From Naematelia aurantialba (taxonomy: Eukaryota > Basidiomycota > Tremellomycetes > Tremellales > Naemateliaceae), in contig JAKFAO010000005.1 of assembly GCA_021527695.1 (NCBI GenBank), positions 1,674,001-1,738,000 on the forward strand: 64,000 nucleotides of DNA, in the 5' to 3' direction. This document shows, in pieces, positions 1 to 14,868 of the stretch (its first letter is position 1; each line of letters starts with the position of its first letter). The notes beneath the pieces were generated by a model. It was given only the letters and a program-made list of their open reading frames with translations, was not told the DNA's origin and did no database searches. Made by a program: the position numbers and the translations under genes.

Positions 1-747
1 CGTGCGGACGATACTTCGACGCCGAAGAGGGACAAGGCGGCGTTCCAGGTCGCTGCCGGGACAGGAGCCGATACAGAACACATTTTCAGACTGATCACTG
101 CAAAGCGGACGTATGTGCTCTGTGCACCGAGCGAGGAGGACGAGATCAAGTGGCTCGCAGCGTTTCGGGCGTTGTTGAATCGCGAACGAGAGAGGTCACA
201 GAGTCTTGGAGGGCCTGTATCTCCATCTCTGCCTTCGGGGCCGCTGCAATCGCCGACACTGGCGGCTCACGCACAAGGGCAAGGGCCAGCATTTCTACCT
301 ATCATTACCCAGCAGCCGCCTACGCCAGCGACAGCTGGCGGTGGAGGTGAATGCGCAGAAAACCAAAACCCAGCAAGTTCCAATGGCCCGTCCGGCGCGG
401 TCGGCAGTTTCTCGGGTCCTGGCGCATCCTCCTCGACAAGCACGACGGCGCCGCATAACGAGGGTCCACCTCTTCTGGGCAAAGAGATTACAGTTGCGTC
501 GACGTCGGATGCACATGCGGGACATGGGGGACACTGGCCACAGGCCGTACACGCAGGACAAGGGGCGGGCGGACAAGGCGGACAAGGTGGACTAGGGACG
601 GGAGGGCAAAGCGCACTAGGGCAGGGTCAGGGGCAGAACCCGCTCTCGAACGTCGGAACGAGGGGGCGGAGCGCGACGTACACCGCCAAAAGCGCTGTGG
701 CGGACGTGGTCCGGCGATTCAGAGACGAGCGGGAGGGCGCGCATTGA
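1..747 (+). CDS. PH-domain protein, C-terminal part (5' end outside window)
   Basis: The frame is open from base 1 to the TGA at 745-747, so the window holds only the C-terminal 248 residues. The first 60 residues read like the end of a pleckstrin-homology domain: a strand around HIFRLITAKRTYVLCAPSEE followed by the C-terminal helix with the usual tryptophan (EIKWLAAFRALL). PH domains bind phosphoinositides or partner proteins and often sit at the end of guanine-nucleotide exchange factors. The rest is low-complexity Ser/Pro/Gly/Gln sequence (for example GAGGQGGQGGLGTGGQ), probably disordered, ending in a short basic segment (VADVVRRFRDER). The catalytic part lies outside the window, so Rho-GEF, Arf-GEF or other identity cannot be decided. 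The PH end is convincing; the protein's role is open. Confidence 0.75.
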   Translation, partial: RADDTSTPKRDKAAFQVAAGTGADTEHIFRLITAKRTYVLCAPSEEDEIKWLAAFRALLNRERERSQSLGGPVSPSLPSGPLQSPTLAAHAQGQGPAFLPIITQQPPTPATAGGGGECAENQNPASSNGPSGAVGSFSGPGASSSTSTTAPHNEGPPLLGKEITVASTSDAHAGHGGHWPQAVHAGQGAGGQGGQGGLGTGGQSALGQGQGQNPLSNVGTRGRSATYTAKSAVADVVRRFRDEREGAH

Positions 748-1287
748 TTTGCTCGTTCATGGGCTCGTGGGTCCCAGGGCAGGTGTACTTCCTGCCGCAA
801 TGGGGACCTTGGAGCTAGGAGGGGGGGGAGGACGATTGGTGACGATCAATTCTCGTTGATTCTCGTTGATTCTCATTGATTCTCATTAATTCTCTAATTC
901 TCATTGATCCTCATTCGGGGTCTCATCCTGTAAGATAACGCTGGCAATGGCATATAATGCGCGCGACGGGGCCGTAGCATCTGGGGCGAAGCGGGGCATA
1001 GGAGAGTCCAGACCCCTGGAATATTATGTATGCATTTTTGAGAGTCGAGTGGGAAGATGCCAAAGCGGATTTCTATAACACGGAAGTGTGATGAAACATG
1101 CACGCAAACCCAGATCCTGGCCGACCACGACAGCGACTGACCAGTATCGAAGTATCGAAACCGACGCCTTCACTGTCCCATGCCAGCGTGATGCCCCACG
1201 CCAACGCCAACGCCCATCTCTCAACGCCGTAGAAGAAAAGGAGACCAGGAGACCATGACGGGATCCAAGACGGACACTCAGCTAAAG
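748..1287. other. intergenic region between convergent genes
   Basis: This is the 3' region shared by the PH-domain gene and ERG1. Apart from the short tandem repeat at 850-915 and a G-run near 820, I see no coding signal; the small open frames here have no recognisable content. Confidence 0.6.
850..915. repeat. 10-bp tandem repeat (TTCTCGTTGA-like)
   Basis: About six to seven imperfect copies of a 10-bp unit (ttctcgttga, drifting to ttctcattga) lie just downstream of the PH-protein stop codon. It is a local minisatellite in a 3' region, and no function is evident. Confidence 0.85.
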
Positions 1288-4175
<2,888 letters not shown>

Positions 4176-4662
4176 GGTTCCAATGACACTGAAGAGCAAT
4201 AGACAAGGTCTATGAGCAACTTGCCCAAACGACAGATGGACACAAAGCGTATGGACAACGAAGACGAACAGAAAAACATGGATCGACGATTAGCTTTTGG
4301 GGCTCACGCGCCAGGCACACGGCATCGTACCACCAAATGGAAATACCAATACTATACTCCGTCGAAACCAAAACACATATTCGGGCGAGCTCGGCGCATG
4401 CATGCATCGGATGTTGGAGCGACACTGCAACGCACTCATGCATGTGGATCACTGCTTGCCTGTCCTCTCATCCTGGTTTCATGACGATAGCTTCAGGAGC
4501 GAAAAGTTCGGATGCCCTCGGGACGGAAGCAAATTGGTTCTGCGCCACCCAACTCGAAGTGGAGGTGATCTGCGAGTACTCTTTCATTCCTTCCTCCATC
4601 TCGCTCACTACCTCTGATCCAAAGATCGCGGAATGGGCAGCTCGGCAGTAGACTGAGGTGCG
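4176..4662. other. divergent promoter region of ERG1 and MLH3
   Basis: These 487 bases separate the ERG1 start (minus strand) from the MLH3 start (plus strand) and must carry both promoters. I see no convincing TATA box or gene. A sterol-regulatory element would be expected for ERG1 but I cannot point to one with confidence. Confidence 0.5.
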
Positions 4663-7645
4663 ATGTCTGAGGCATCTCCATTTGCCATCTCCCCGCTTTC
4701 ACGGCCGACATCAACGTCAATTCGCTCGGCGCTGGTCATACCGACGCTTTCTCAAGTCGTGTCTGAGCTTCTACAAAACTCCCTCGACGCCGGGGCAACC
4801 AAAATAGATGTATGGCTCGGGCTCAGCGAGAGCGATAGGAGTATAAGGGTGCAGGATGATGGTCATGGAATCAGCAAGGAGAGTCTGAGGCGAATTGGAG
4901 GGAGGCACGGTAAGCTTGCCTCTGGTTGACGACGCCTATGCTCATATACGAAGAATCGAGCAAGTCCCTGTCCCTCAGCCGGCTGGGTCCCGAGACCAGC
5001 TTTGGCTTCCGAGGTGAAGGTAAGTACGGCACCGAATACTTCACCCACAGTAGCTCACGGCTCTCAGCGCTATCGTCCATAGCTGCCCTGGGCTTGTTGG
5101 AAGTCACGAGCAAAACCCAGTTGTCTAGACCTACGTATACGAAGATAATCAAGGTCAGTTCTCCTGAAGTCTGCAAGAGGGTCGAGCTGACGAATGAAGA
5201 ATTCGAAAACACTGTACGAAGGGACTTGCTCGAGACCCTTATCTGGCCAACGAGGAACTGTGATCACCGTGAAGGACCTATTCCAGAAAGTCAGTCCCTA
5301 GGTTGCCGGCATCGCCAGACGCTCATCTTCTAGATTCCTGTCAGACAGTCTGCGCTAGCTGCAGCTTCATCCACATCACTCCTAGCGTCATGCAGGCGGG
5401 TTTTCGAGAAAATAGCGCTGGCCCAACCAAGCGTGACATTCACGCTTTGGGAGGAAAGAAATGTCGGCCCTTCAGCCGGGGGTGGAACGAAGAGGATCGC
5501 GGAGCTCCCAGCGGTGAGTAGCGGTCGCATGTCAGAACGTCCTAGCTTATGTTTTATGAGGCTAAAGGTCACCTTGAACGCTACAAAGCAATCTACGGGA
5601 ATCCTGGAGTTGTCGTTGGTGTCTCCGAACTGCGACAGGCCGTGTACTGAATGGCTACAGAAGGTGCAGAAGATACGTGTCTCGTCTGGTCGAAGGAGGA
5701 TAGATGGTTTCATAAGTCTCGAAGGATCAGTCACCAAAGTAAGCCTATCGTACAATGAGTGCTACGCAACTAATGGGCTACAGACGCATCAGCATCTATG
5801 TACGTGCTCCGTCAAATGAGAACGCTGGTTAAGACAGCAGTTGTCAATGGCTTCCCCATCGAAAAGGGCGATCTACACATGGCGATACTCAAGCGCTTCG
5901 CGGATAGCAGGTTCTCCTCTCACGCGTACGACCACACTCTCTTGGATGAACAAAGCTCCAGTACGCTCAACCCGCGCAAAACATTGGAGATGCTGATGAA
6001 ATAGATGTACGGAGGTCACCAAGGCGACTCATACGACATCCGATATTTGTACTGAACGTCATCATGCCTGCGGACGAGCTGGATGTTGCTTTCGAGCCTA
6101 GGAAAGCCGTGCTCGGGTTCCAAGTAAGCTTACGGTTTCAGCAGCGGCTGACGAGGGTCAGGATTCGGAATCAGTCAAGAAATTAGCCTTAGCTGTGGTA
6201 GACGAATTTCTGAAGAGACACGATTTCACGTCCAGCGGCGATGCAACCGCTGCCACGAATCCCCATGATTCTGAAGTGGGCGACCCGTACAGGGGAGGTT
6301 CGACAAGTCCAATGCCGAAACGGAGTCGAATAGCGATTTCCCCGTCCTTCAGTCGCATCTCGACAAAGCGTCCCTCAACAACAATCAGCCACGATGTTAA
6401 CGAACGGGCAGTGCTGCAGGAGCCATTGCAGCATCGGGATCTTCGCCGTACTATCACCCCACGTCCTGTCTGTCGAAGTGCCTCACCACGCCTTCTGCAA
6501 CAGGCGAGGTTCACAACACCGTCGCTTGGCTCAAATAGCTGTATCAGTAGGAAACGCAAGCAACACCAGTGGATAGATGACCTGCTGGTGGTCAGCTTTT
6601 CGAAAAGTCATCCAGTTCAAGCTGATATCTCAGGAACACGACATGGGAGTGTTGCCATTTGCATCTCCACTTACATCCCAGACTCTTTCAGACCGAGCAG
6701 CACCCTTGGCTCTAGACAACTATGTCGACGAGGAACAGCAACGACCATGTACAAACTGTCGTTCGCCTGCCACGCAGGCTCCTTTTCATCCTCTTCCACC
6801 AACAACCGCCAGTTTGACATTCGACGATCAGACTTTTGCCTCTCCGACGATCCTAGGCCAGGTCGATCATAAGTTTGTCGCTTGCATGTTGGATACTGCC
6901 CCACGTGAAGAAGCCCTAGGCAAAAGGGCCTTGGTTCTAGTGGATCAGCACGCCGCCGATGAGAGAATATCCCTCGAAGCGATACTCTACACGCTGTGTG
7001 AGGGGTTCATCCATGAAAATATCGAAATCACGCCCCTTACGAACAATGCGCCGAATATAGTCCTGACACGCGGTGAAGCGGACATACTGAGGCGGGAGGG
7101 TATGCTCAACATTTTCCAACGATGGGGAATCCATCTCGACGTCCCTACGAGCGTCTCTCCCCTGTCAGATTATGTACAAGTTGAGGTCAAGGCCGTGCCG
7201 ACGATTTTCAAGTCGCGCCTTGGCCGCCAGCACGCCAGCGAGATGACGCGCCTAGTAAAGATATATTTACATGCGCTCGATGAAGCACAAGGGGAGCTTC
7301 AAGCTGTTCTCCAGGCTTTGGATCGGGATCCTGGTGGAACCAGCTGGGACAGTCTACTTTTCTGGATGCCCAGGGAACTGGTGGAATTAGCGAATTCCAA
7401 GGCATGCCGGGGTGAGCTCCTGGAGCCATGTGCTGTTGCGGATCTGACAATACGTAGGCGCGATCATGTTCGGCGACTCTCTCGACTTGGACCAGTGTCA
7501 CCGGCTCCTGGGGAAGCTGGCCGAGACCAAGTTTCCGTTCATGTGCGCGCATGGGCGGCCGAGCTTGGTACCGATCGGGGTGATTGGGGGCGTCAGAGAG
7601 CCGTCGAGGCGGAGAATAAACTGGTCGGAGTGGTCACCTACCTGA
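4663..7645 (+). CDS. MLH3: DNA mismatch repair protein MLH3 (MutL homologue)
   Basis: MutL-family ATPase that pairs with MLH1 in mismatch repair and meiotic crossover formation. Thirteen exons: 4663-4909, 4954-5019, 5068-5153, 5200-5289, 5334-5513, 5561-5620, 5664-5738, 5784-5799, 5841-5960, 6005-6123, 6162-6587, 6634-7411, 7458-7645; 816 residues. Seen: GHKL ATPase motifs ELLQNSLDAGA and DDGHGI, GFRGEALSSIAALG, RGTVITVKDLF and PVR, FVNGFPI, then an unconserved linker and the C-terminal domain with the endonuclease motif DQHAADERISLE (DQHAx2Ex4E), ACRGAIMFGDSL and the terminal CAHGRP. The endonuclease motif identifies MLH3 or PMS1-type rather than MLH1; the short linker and overall match favour MLH3. 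Introns are 38-48 nt, several ending in AAG. The boundaries around 5514-5663 are the weakest. Confidence 0.92.
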
Positions 7646-7869
7646 ACATGCATATCTGGCTGTCTCTGCAGAACGTCCGTGCGGTGCGTCGGCATATTTT
7701 CGGAACCGGTGCCGAAAACCGTTCCTGACTCCGGTTGCACTATCCGGCTGGTATCTTTCGGGAGATGTCCGCGTCGTGCAGGTTGCTTGAGAGTCGGGTC
7801 TCGTCTTCCTGCATGCATGGCTATTATAGCATCGCGGTAGACAGGTAGAAGGATAGAGAACCGTTGACA

Positions 7870-10633
7870 ATGTCCGCGAAGCAGTCGGCACAAGAGAGCG
7901 ACGTGCTCGTCGCGGCGCAGAGGCTGGGGTTCACGATCCCACAAGGCCACGAGGGGGACTACAAGGTGCTTCTCGGCAAGACGGATGCCGCGTGCCAGAC
8001 GATCCTAGGGCTGCCGGGTGAGTGAAACGAGTGAAACCGCTGCCAAATGACAGTAGAGGTGTGTTGGGGGGGGGGGGTAGTAAGGGATGGTAAAAGGGGC
8101 TGATGGGCGCAGACTACAAGCCTGTGCCGGATTTGACAGTTTATCCACGGACGAACGTCCACCTTCCATCCCCCGACAAGAACCCGTTGAAAGCGTGGGC
8201 ATGGCGCGCGGATATCGTAGGCGACAAGGCGGAGGGGGTGTTGAAGGGCCGTACGGTGTGTTTCAAGGATACAATAGCGGTGGCGGGAGTGCCGCTTTTG
8301 TTCGGCACGAATGCGTTTGAGGATTATACGCGTGAGTCCGGATCCCCGCCCCTCCGCCCCCCACACACACATACACACACGCTAGAGGAAGCACTAACGT
8401 CGCAGCCGACTGCGACGCCAGCGTGGTCACCCGCGTGCTCGAGCACGGCGGTACTGTCCTCGGTAAAGCCGCTTGCGAGGTGAGTGGCTCCAAGTGACTC
8501 TACTCCGCTCCTAGTCGACTACTCCTAGTCGACGACTTCCTAGTCGACTACTCCTAGTCGACGACTTCCTAGTCGACTACTTCCTAGTCGGCTGCTCTGG
8601 ATGGCTCTCGAGGTAACGAGTCTTACTGACCGGCAGAACTTCTCGCACGGCGCGACGTCCTCTTCCTCGCCACACGGTCCCGTCGAGAACGCATATGCCA
8701 CGGGCTTCTCAGCGGGCGGCAGCTCGTCAGGCTGCGGCGCGCTCATCGGGTCCGGCGAGGTCGATATGGGTGTTGGTGGTGATCAAGGCGGGTCGATCCG
8801 GATCGTTAGTACCTCTCCGCCTGGCGCCTCCGCTGTCCTGGCACTTGACTGCCCTCTTCTGGCAATCTCCTCCCCACTCCTTTCCCGCACGCCTTATCTG
8901 TGTCTCTATCGTTTTCAGCTCATGGAACGGCGGTTCCAGAAGAGGGATGATGTTGATGCAAGTAGCCTGCAAGTTTGAACGGGATTGTCGGGCTCAAGCC
9001 CACGTTTGGGCTAGTGCCCTACACCGGTGTTGTAAGTTGGCTTCTCTTCTCTCCGTCCTTCCTTCTTCCTGTTCTTCTTCCTACTTCCTCCTTCATCCTC
9101 CTTCATCCTACTCTCCTTCCTGATCTAGCTTCCTCCTCCGCCCTCAGTCTGTCTTTCAGCCATGCTCTATGTTCAGGATGCTAATACTACTAGCTCACCT
9201 CCGACGCCGGGACCGACCACGTCGGCCCCATGGCGCGCACAGTGCTCGACACGGCGGCTCTGTTACAAGCAATCGCAGGATACGACAACATCGACGACCG
9301 CCAACTTGGCGCGCCGGTTCCAGCGCACCTCCCGCACTACGTCGACGACCTGCTCGCCGCCCGCGCCACGGGACTTGCCGGCATGCGCATTGGGGTTCTC
9401 AAGGAGGGTTTCGAGGACGCTGCAATGGTGGACAGTGTGGCCGCGGTCGTCAAGGCTGCTGCGGACAATTACCGCGAGCTAGGGGCTGTGGTTGAGGAGG
9501 TCTCTGTGCCGATGTGCGTTGCGCTACGTGTCCTTCCTCCGCTTGCGAGTTGATCCTCTTCCCGTTTTCTCATGAACTACCAGAGTTGATCCTCTTCCCG
9601 ATCTTCCCTTGATCTACCTGAGCTACCATGAGCTACCAGAGCTACCAGAGCTACCTGACACTCTCTGTCCCGTGTGGACACTGCCGTTTGAAGATTGAGC
9701 AAGCAGAGCTGACTTCCTAGGCACACGCTCTCAGGCCCGATGCTGCATGTAATCAACAAGTTTGCCTCGGGCGGCACCCGCCAAGGCCGGCAGGTCGGCC
9801 GACGAGGCCTGTACATGAACGACTACTGGGAGCACCTCTTGCCGTGGACGCAGGACAAGTACGACAAGGCAAAGTACTTTGTCACTGGCACTGCTATGAG
9901 CTCGTGAGCTGCCACGGGACTCGTGCTCTATCGCATCGTGTTTGACGCTATAAGAAGCACACTGATCGGAACAGGGAGTACGGATGGGCCAAGTACCCGA
10001 CCGCCTACGGCCGGGCAATCAACCTCTCCCGCCAGCTTCGAGACGAGTACAACGCCGTGCTGGACAAATACGACGTGCTCGTCATGCCTACCGTGTGTCA
10101 GCCTGCTCGACGGCACATCCCCGTCGAGGCGGGCCCGCTGGCCTGGGCAGAAGTGGCCCGTAAGTCTTGTTCATCTTTATATCAATACATTTCCTTTCCA
10201 CCACTCTCCCCCTCTGCAAGGTGATATCCCCCCAACACCCTGTTCTGCAAGACCATATCCACCCCCATCCATCCTAAGCTCTGCTAATTTCCCATCGCCA
10301 TCATGGCCAATGAGCGTCTCGTACCACTCCCCATCTCTCACCGCCAGTCTATGAAACTCCCTTCTGTGTACGGCGCTGACAGACACAGCCGGCATCACCA
10401 GCAACACCGGCGCGTCCAACCTCACCGGACACCCAAGCATGACCATCCCCGTCGGCTTTACGCCGCCTCTGCCAGCGGACATCCGCTCGCCCGAGGACGC
10501 CGACGTCAAGTTGCCAGTTGGAATGATGATCATGGGCAAGCTGTGGGATGAGAGCACCGTGCTCAAAGTTGGCGATGCTTGGGAGAGGGCGTATGACTGG
10601 CAGCAGAGTGTCTACGCCAACGGCTCTCACTAG
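7870..10633 (+). CDS. amidase-signature hydrolase (aliphatic amidase-like)
   Basis: Serine hydrolase of the amidase signature family, which cleaves carboxamides to acid plus ammonia; substrate unknown, probably cytosolic (no signal peptide seen). Exons: 7870-8017, 8113-8331, 8406-8479, 8637-8804, 8966-9031, 9194-9513, 9721-9903, 9975-10159, 10389-10633; 535 residues, normal for the family. The Ser-cisSer-Lys triad is visible: Lys101 in CFKDTIA, Ser175 in SAGGSSSG and Ser199 in [13 protein letters not shown], with the 24-residue Ser-Ser spacing of the family. [17 protein letters not shown] and [10 protein letters not shown] follow. Introns are longer than in MLH3 (71-229 nt) and two contain tandem repeats. 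It lies 224 bp downstream of MLH3 on the same strand and converges on PEX1. Confidence 0.9.
8501..8591. repeat. tandem repeat in an amidase intron
   Basis: The unit cctagtcgactactcctagtcgacgactt recurs with small changes, built from a shorter core ctagtcgac. The core is itself near-palindromic (GTCGAC), so the tract can fold on itself. It lies wholly within intron 8480-8636. Confidence 0.85.
9547..9658. repeat. direct and tandem repeats in an amidase intron
   Basis: Two copies of gagttgatcctcttcccg are followed by four to five copies of a gagctacca(t/g)-like decamer. All lie inside intron 9514-9720. Confidence 0.8.
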
Positions 10634-10901
10634 CTCTTGACCCCTCGACTGGCAAAGTCAGCAGTAGGCTATAGGTGAACTCAGGTACTTTGGCTTGCGT
10701 ATGTTTCGTAGACAAAGTAGATGCATCAGATCGCAGCAAGATGAATCACTGTCCAAGGAGCTGCTTGCAACTACATGAGAGATACTCTTGTCCCAGTCTC
10801 TCTTCCCACGTCGCCATTCGGCATACCACCTGCCCTATCTGCGACGAATGACCGGTAACTGTGCTGTGTGAGCCGGCGATGCAGAACGCTGGTAACGATG
10901 C

Positions 10902-13900
10902 TCACATCCTTCCCAGCTTGGCCCGATCGTTTTGAGAGACACTGGGACGTGTAATGGCCAAAGAGTGAATCAGATGGTGCTGTTCAATGACAGCCTGGCG
11001 GTATCAGCTTCCATACATGGATCTCTCATTAGCTCACCTTTGGTGTTTCCCTGTGCAACGACACGGGCGGGGAGCTCCCCTCAGCAGTGCTATTGGCGAC
11101 AATGGTCCCGATCTATACGTTCAGGATCAACTTGGCAAGTCTATAACCAAAAGTCTATAACCAATGAACAGACAACTTACCCTGGAGCTTATAGCAGCTC
11201 GCTGTGCAGTCGAGAGTTCTTCCTCTTTAGGGTTGATCTGTTGGTAGGCGGTCGGAGCAGGCAGATGGCCATTCTCGTTCGCTTTCCCCTTGCCTTTTCC
11301 CTTTATCTTTGGCAGTCTCTCCAACTCGTCAAGTTCGATAGATGCCGCGATAGAAGCATGCACAACGTCCAAGTGTGCGTTGTATATGACTGCTTGGAGA
11401 TCGGCGCCGGAAAAGCTTTCCGTCCTCGCAGCGATTTCGTTGAAATTGACAGATGGCCCCAAAGTGAGCTTATGCGAAACAGCCTGCAGAATCTGAGAAG
11501 ATCAGCCAGCTGCTATGTTGGATCAAGTCATGCAGACCTCGAGACGATCTGCATAGCTGGGCATGTCGCAAAGAATGGACTTGTCGAGTCGGCCAGGGCG
11601 CAATAGAGCTGGATCAAGAAGATCAGGGCGGCTGATTATTAGCCGCAAATCAAAGACTTCCCTCACCTAGTGGCAGCGAGAACATAAACTCCTTCGAGCC
11701 CCTGAGCGCCATCCATCTCCGTCAAAAGCTGATTGACCACTCTGTCCGTCACTCCAGTGGAGTCGTGACCACTGCCGAATCAGCTCCTTCGTATGATGCT
11801 GATCAGCGACTGACCGTCTGGGGGCAATAGAATCAAATTCGTCAAAAAATAGAACGCAAGGCTTGGCGCCTGTAGCTCGCTCGAACAGGTCACGAACGGC
11901 CGTCTCACTAGCGCCAATGTATTTATTAAGGATCTCCGGCCCTTTGACTGAGATGAAGTTTAGACCGCATTCTTTTGCTACCGCGGAGGCAAGCATGGTC
12001 TTGCCAGATCCAGGATAACCATAGAGTAGGATGCTAGACTGATCAGTTGGCCTCCCAAGTTTGGGGCAACACATACCCTGATCGTAAACGCAAAGGGCTC
12101 GCAGCAAATATCTGCGCGTACTTTGTCGGCCACTCTAGCGTTTCTCTCAAGACACGTTTCGGTTCGCGAAGTCCTAGCCTCAATTTTAGCTGCCAACTAA
12201 AATCTATACGACCGACCGACCACCGATGTCTTTCCATTGGACGTGGGACCTCTGCAGGCTTACTCCCCGTAAACTGGCCGGGGTGAAGGATGCTTGGGCG
12301 AGCGAGAAGTCATCCATGATTAGCTCTGCCTAGTCAATAGTGAGCACGACCCCTTCCATACCAGTCAGCTGCGAGCTTACGTGAGGTTGAGCCTGTGGAC
12401 TCGTGCGGATGAGAGCTTGTTGCACTGCGCTGGAAACCAAATCAACTAGGTCCGCAGGCGAGTATCCTTCCGTGTGGCTCGAAAGCGTCACAATATCGAC
12501 CCCCGGCTGCGGGTTACCGCCGTTCGGCAACCTGGATGTTGCAGATGCGGCTATTTCATGTGCGCTGATGAGCGAGGCAAGGATGATCCGTCGCTTCTCC
12601 TTATCGCATAAAGGTATCTTAAGTGTCTCCCCAAATACGTGTTTTCGACTCAGTGTAGGGTGTAAGCTGGTACCGGACGTAGCAGTGGCGAGCACTAGGA
12701 CACCCGGAGGGATCGACAAATGGTTGAAGACACTGGCGAAGTGATCTGCCAGTATGGCCGGCTGCTGTGATGCTGTGAGCTGTTATGTGTCAGATACTCT
12801 CTCGAGGTTTGATTGAGCAGCTCGCCTCATTTTCAATGGGCAGTAACGAGTCGAGCCCATCCAAGACCAGCAAGCATGGACAACGACGAGTTGCTTCTTC
12901 CAGCCAAGAGGTTATCTTTTCCTTCGTGACCGAAACGCGCGCATCCACGTCGAGACGAGAGACATCCTCGATTATGATCTCTGCTTGGGGTCAGTGTACG
13001 GCCGTACAACGGTACGCGACTGACCTGTCAAGAAGCATCGGTCTGCTTCCAACGACGCGCCGATGACTCGACTAAGGCTTGTCTTTCCTGACCCCTTATG
13101 ACCGGTTAAGAGGAGTGGTCGACACATTCCAATCAATGCGCATCGCCGAAGATAGGATGTGGCGAGCTCGACAAGTTTGTGTATCCCTGCTAGGTGATGG
13201 GATGGAGCAGAAATCGGGCTGGGTTTTCATCAGCTCTTACGCTGAAAAGGGAGGCAGGCGCTCACAATAGCGGTTCCGGCGACCTGGGTCCTTTCAGCCG
13301 GCCTTTTCTTGACGCGAGGTGTATCCTGTTCGCCTTGCTTAGCCGTACTAGGATAGTATGACTGAGACTTACCGTACGTCCGCCCAATCCGGCCAAGGCT
13401 TCTCCGCTCGTCCAGTTACCACTACATAGCCTTCAGGCATCGCCTCCCACGTCGTTAAGAACGCCTCGATGCTCTCATCCTCGCGGTCTGAGTCCTCTCT
13501 ATTCATCTCCATACCGTTCGGCTTCTCTATCTCCGCTCTCTCCTTGCCCTTTGACCTCGACAACTTAACATATACTGCCACCTCGCTCGCCTTCCTCCCC
13601 AGTTTCCGCTTCACTCGATCGAGGGTAGACGAGGAACAGAGACAGACTCTTTCGTTTCCAACCGAGTCCAGTTGCCCTGACGCCAACTCGGGCTTGCCCC
13701 ACTGCGCTGCAACTCTCTGCGGCACCAAGCGAAGGTTGACACCTTTGTCCTTGCTTCCCTCTGCCCGCTGCGCACCAGCTGAAGTGGATGGGGAGCGCGT
13801 GGGAGGCTCAATTCTTTGAGGCTCATCTGTCAGGGTTTTGGAGCTAGATGCTCTAGCGCGTGGAGCGACGAAGATTTCGGTGTCGGGATGAATCAGAACG

Positions 13901-14692
13901 GCAGATGAAGCAGATGTAGCAGGATTCGTCTCGTCTAGAATAGAAAGGAGAAGTGATCAGCTTTAGCTGCCTTCCTAGCATCCCAATCACATACCAACAT
14001 GTATACGGATCTTGGTCCTGCCCATTACCCACACATCCAACACCTGACCTTTCTGGGCTGCCCGTAGCTGTGACAGCAGGTTCTTCTCCAGATAGTTGGC
14101 ATGTTGTTCCTACAGAGCCCTCCGATCAGACCTCAAGCAGTCGGGCTCGGCCTTGGGAAAGGATACTGCACTAGGGACGTACGAGGATTTCCCAGTCATC
14201 CGGGGTCATAGGTGTCACAGATACGCTCTTAGCCCTGGTCGGATTATGTATCACCGAAATATCCATCTACATCACGTCAGCTTCTACAGCACCAGAGGTG
14301 GCTGAGCCGAACTGACCACCGTGCCTTCTGCCCATCCGAGGCCCATTGCAACTTCCGGGTCAACTTCAACCGTCTCCAGGCCATCTCCCCTCCCCGACCC
14401 CACGAGTCCAACCCCGGCCAGCGAGCTCGCTGCTGCAAGGCCTGACCATCCTAGGTATGCGGCTTGAGCTGTTCGAGAGGATGACGCGAGAGATACGAGG
14501 GGTGAGAAGTGTAGGATGAGCCCTTGGGGACGCTGAGTACAAACGTCAATGTTGAACCCAAGCTCATCCATCCACTATGCAGAGAGCGCGACGTACCGCC
14601 TGTTGCTGGGCTAGTGAAGCGTATAGAGAGAGAGGAAGATGCACAAGATTCGAGCGCAGCGAACGGTACTTGATGCTCGCCTTCTTGGGCAT
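10902..14692 (-). CDS. PEX1: peroxisomal biogenesis AAA-ATPase PEX1
   Basis: PEX1 and PEX6 form the hexameric ATPase that extracts PEX5 from the peroxisomal membrane. The first exon (14692-14597) begins [20 protein letters not shown], joining 14532-14317 with [14 protein letters not shown] and the segment [18 protein letters not shown], the N-terminal double-psi barrel typical of PEX1. A degenerate first ATPase domain has a Walker [17 protein letters not shown], near 13100. The second has [20 protein letters not shown] near 12020, [14 protein letters not shown], Walker [15 protein letters not shown], then [20 protein letters not shown] near 11600. The C-terminus reads [11 protein letters not shown]. 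About a dozen introns; the downstream exon edges were not all fixed. The KYIGASE second-region signature separates PEX1 from other AAA proteins. Confidence 0.93.
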
Positions 14693-14868
14693 AGCGGGGG
14701 AGGATGTGGAACAGAGAGAGAGAGAGAGAAGCGGAAGCAGGATGAAGAAATAGGTAAGAGCGTCCAATCCTTCTCCGGTTAATCTCTACCGGACCTGAAC
14801 TGGCTCTGGACGGCGTAGCATTTTGTCTGGAATTGAAGCCCATGCATACAACATGATATCATGATCGT

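Noticed and set aside
5940..6010. Apparent frameshift in MLH3 after the FVNGFPI exon
   Set aside because: A 44-nt intron (5961-6004, gtacgc...aatag) restores the frame, so the gene is not broken.
6195..6872. Reading through the MLH3 linker frame as a separate gene
   Set aside because: A 46-nt intron (6588-6633) joins it in frame to the MLH3 C-terminal domain, so it is an exon of MLH3.
8501..8591. Repeat tract considered as a CRISPR-like array
   Set aside because: Units are contiguous and lack unique spacers; it is a simple tandem repeat within a fungal intron.
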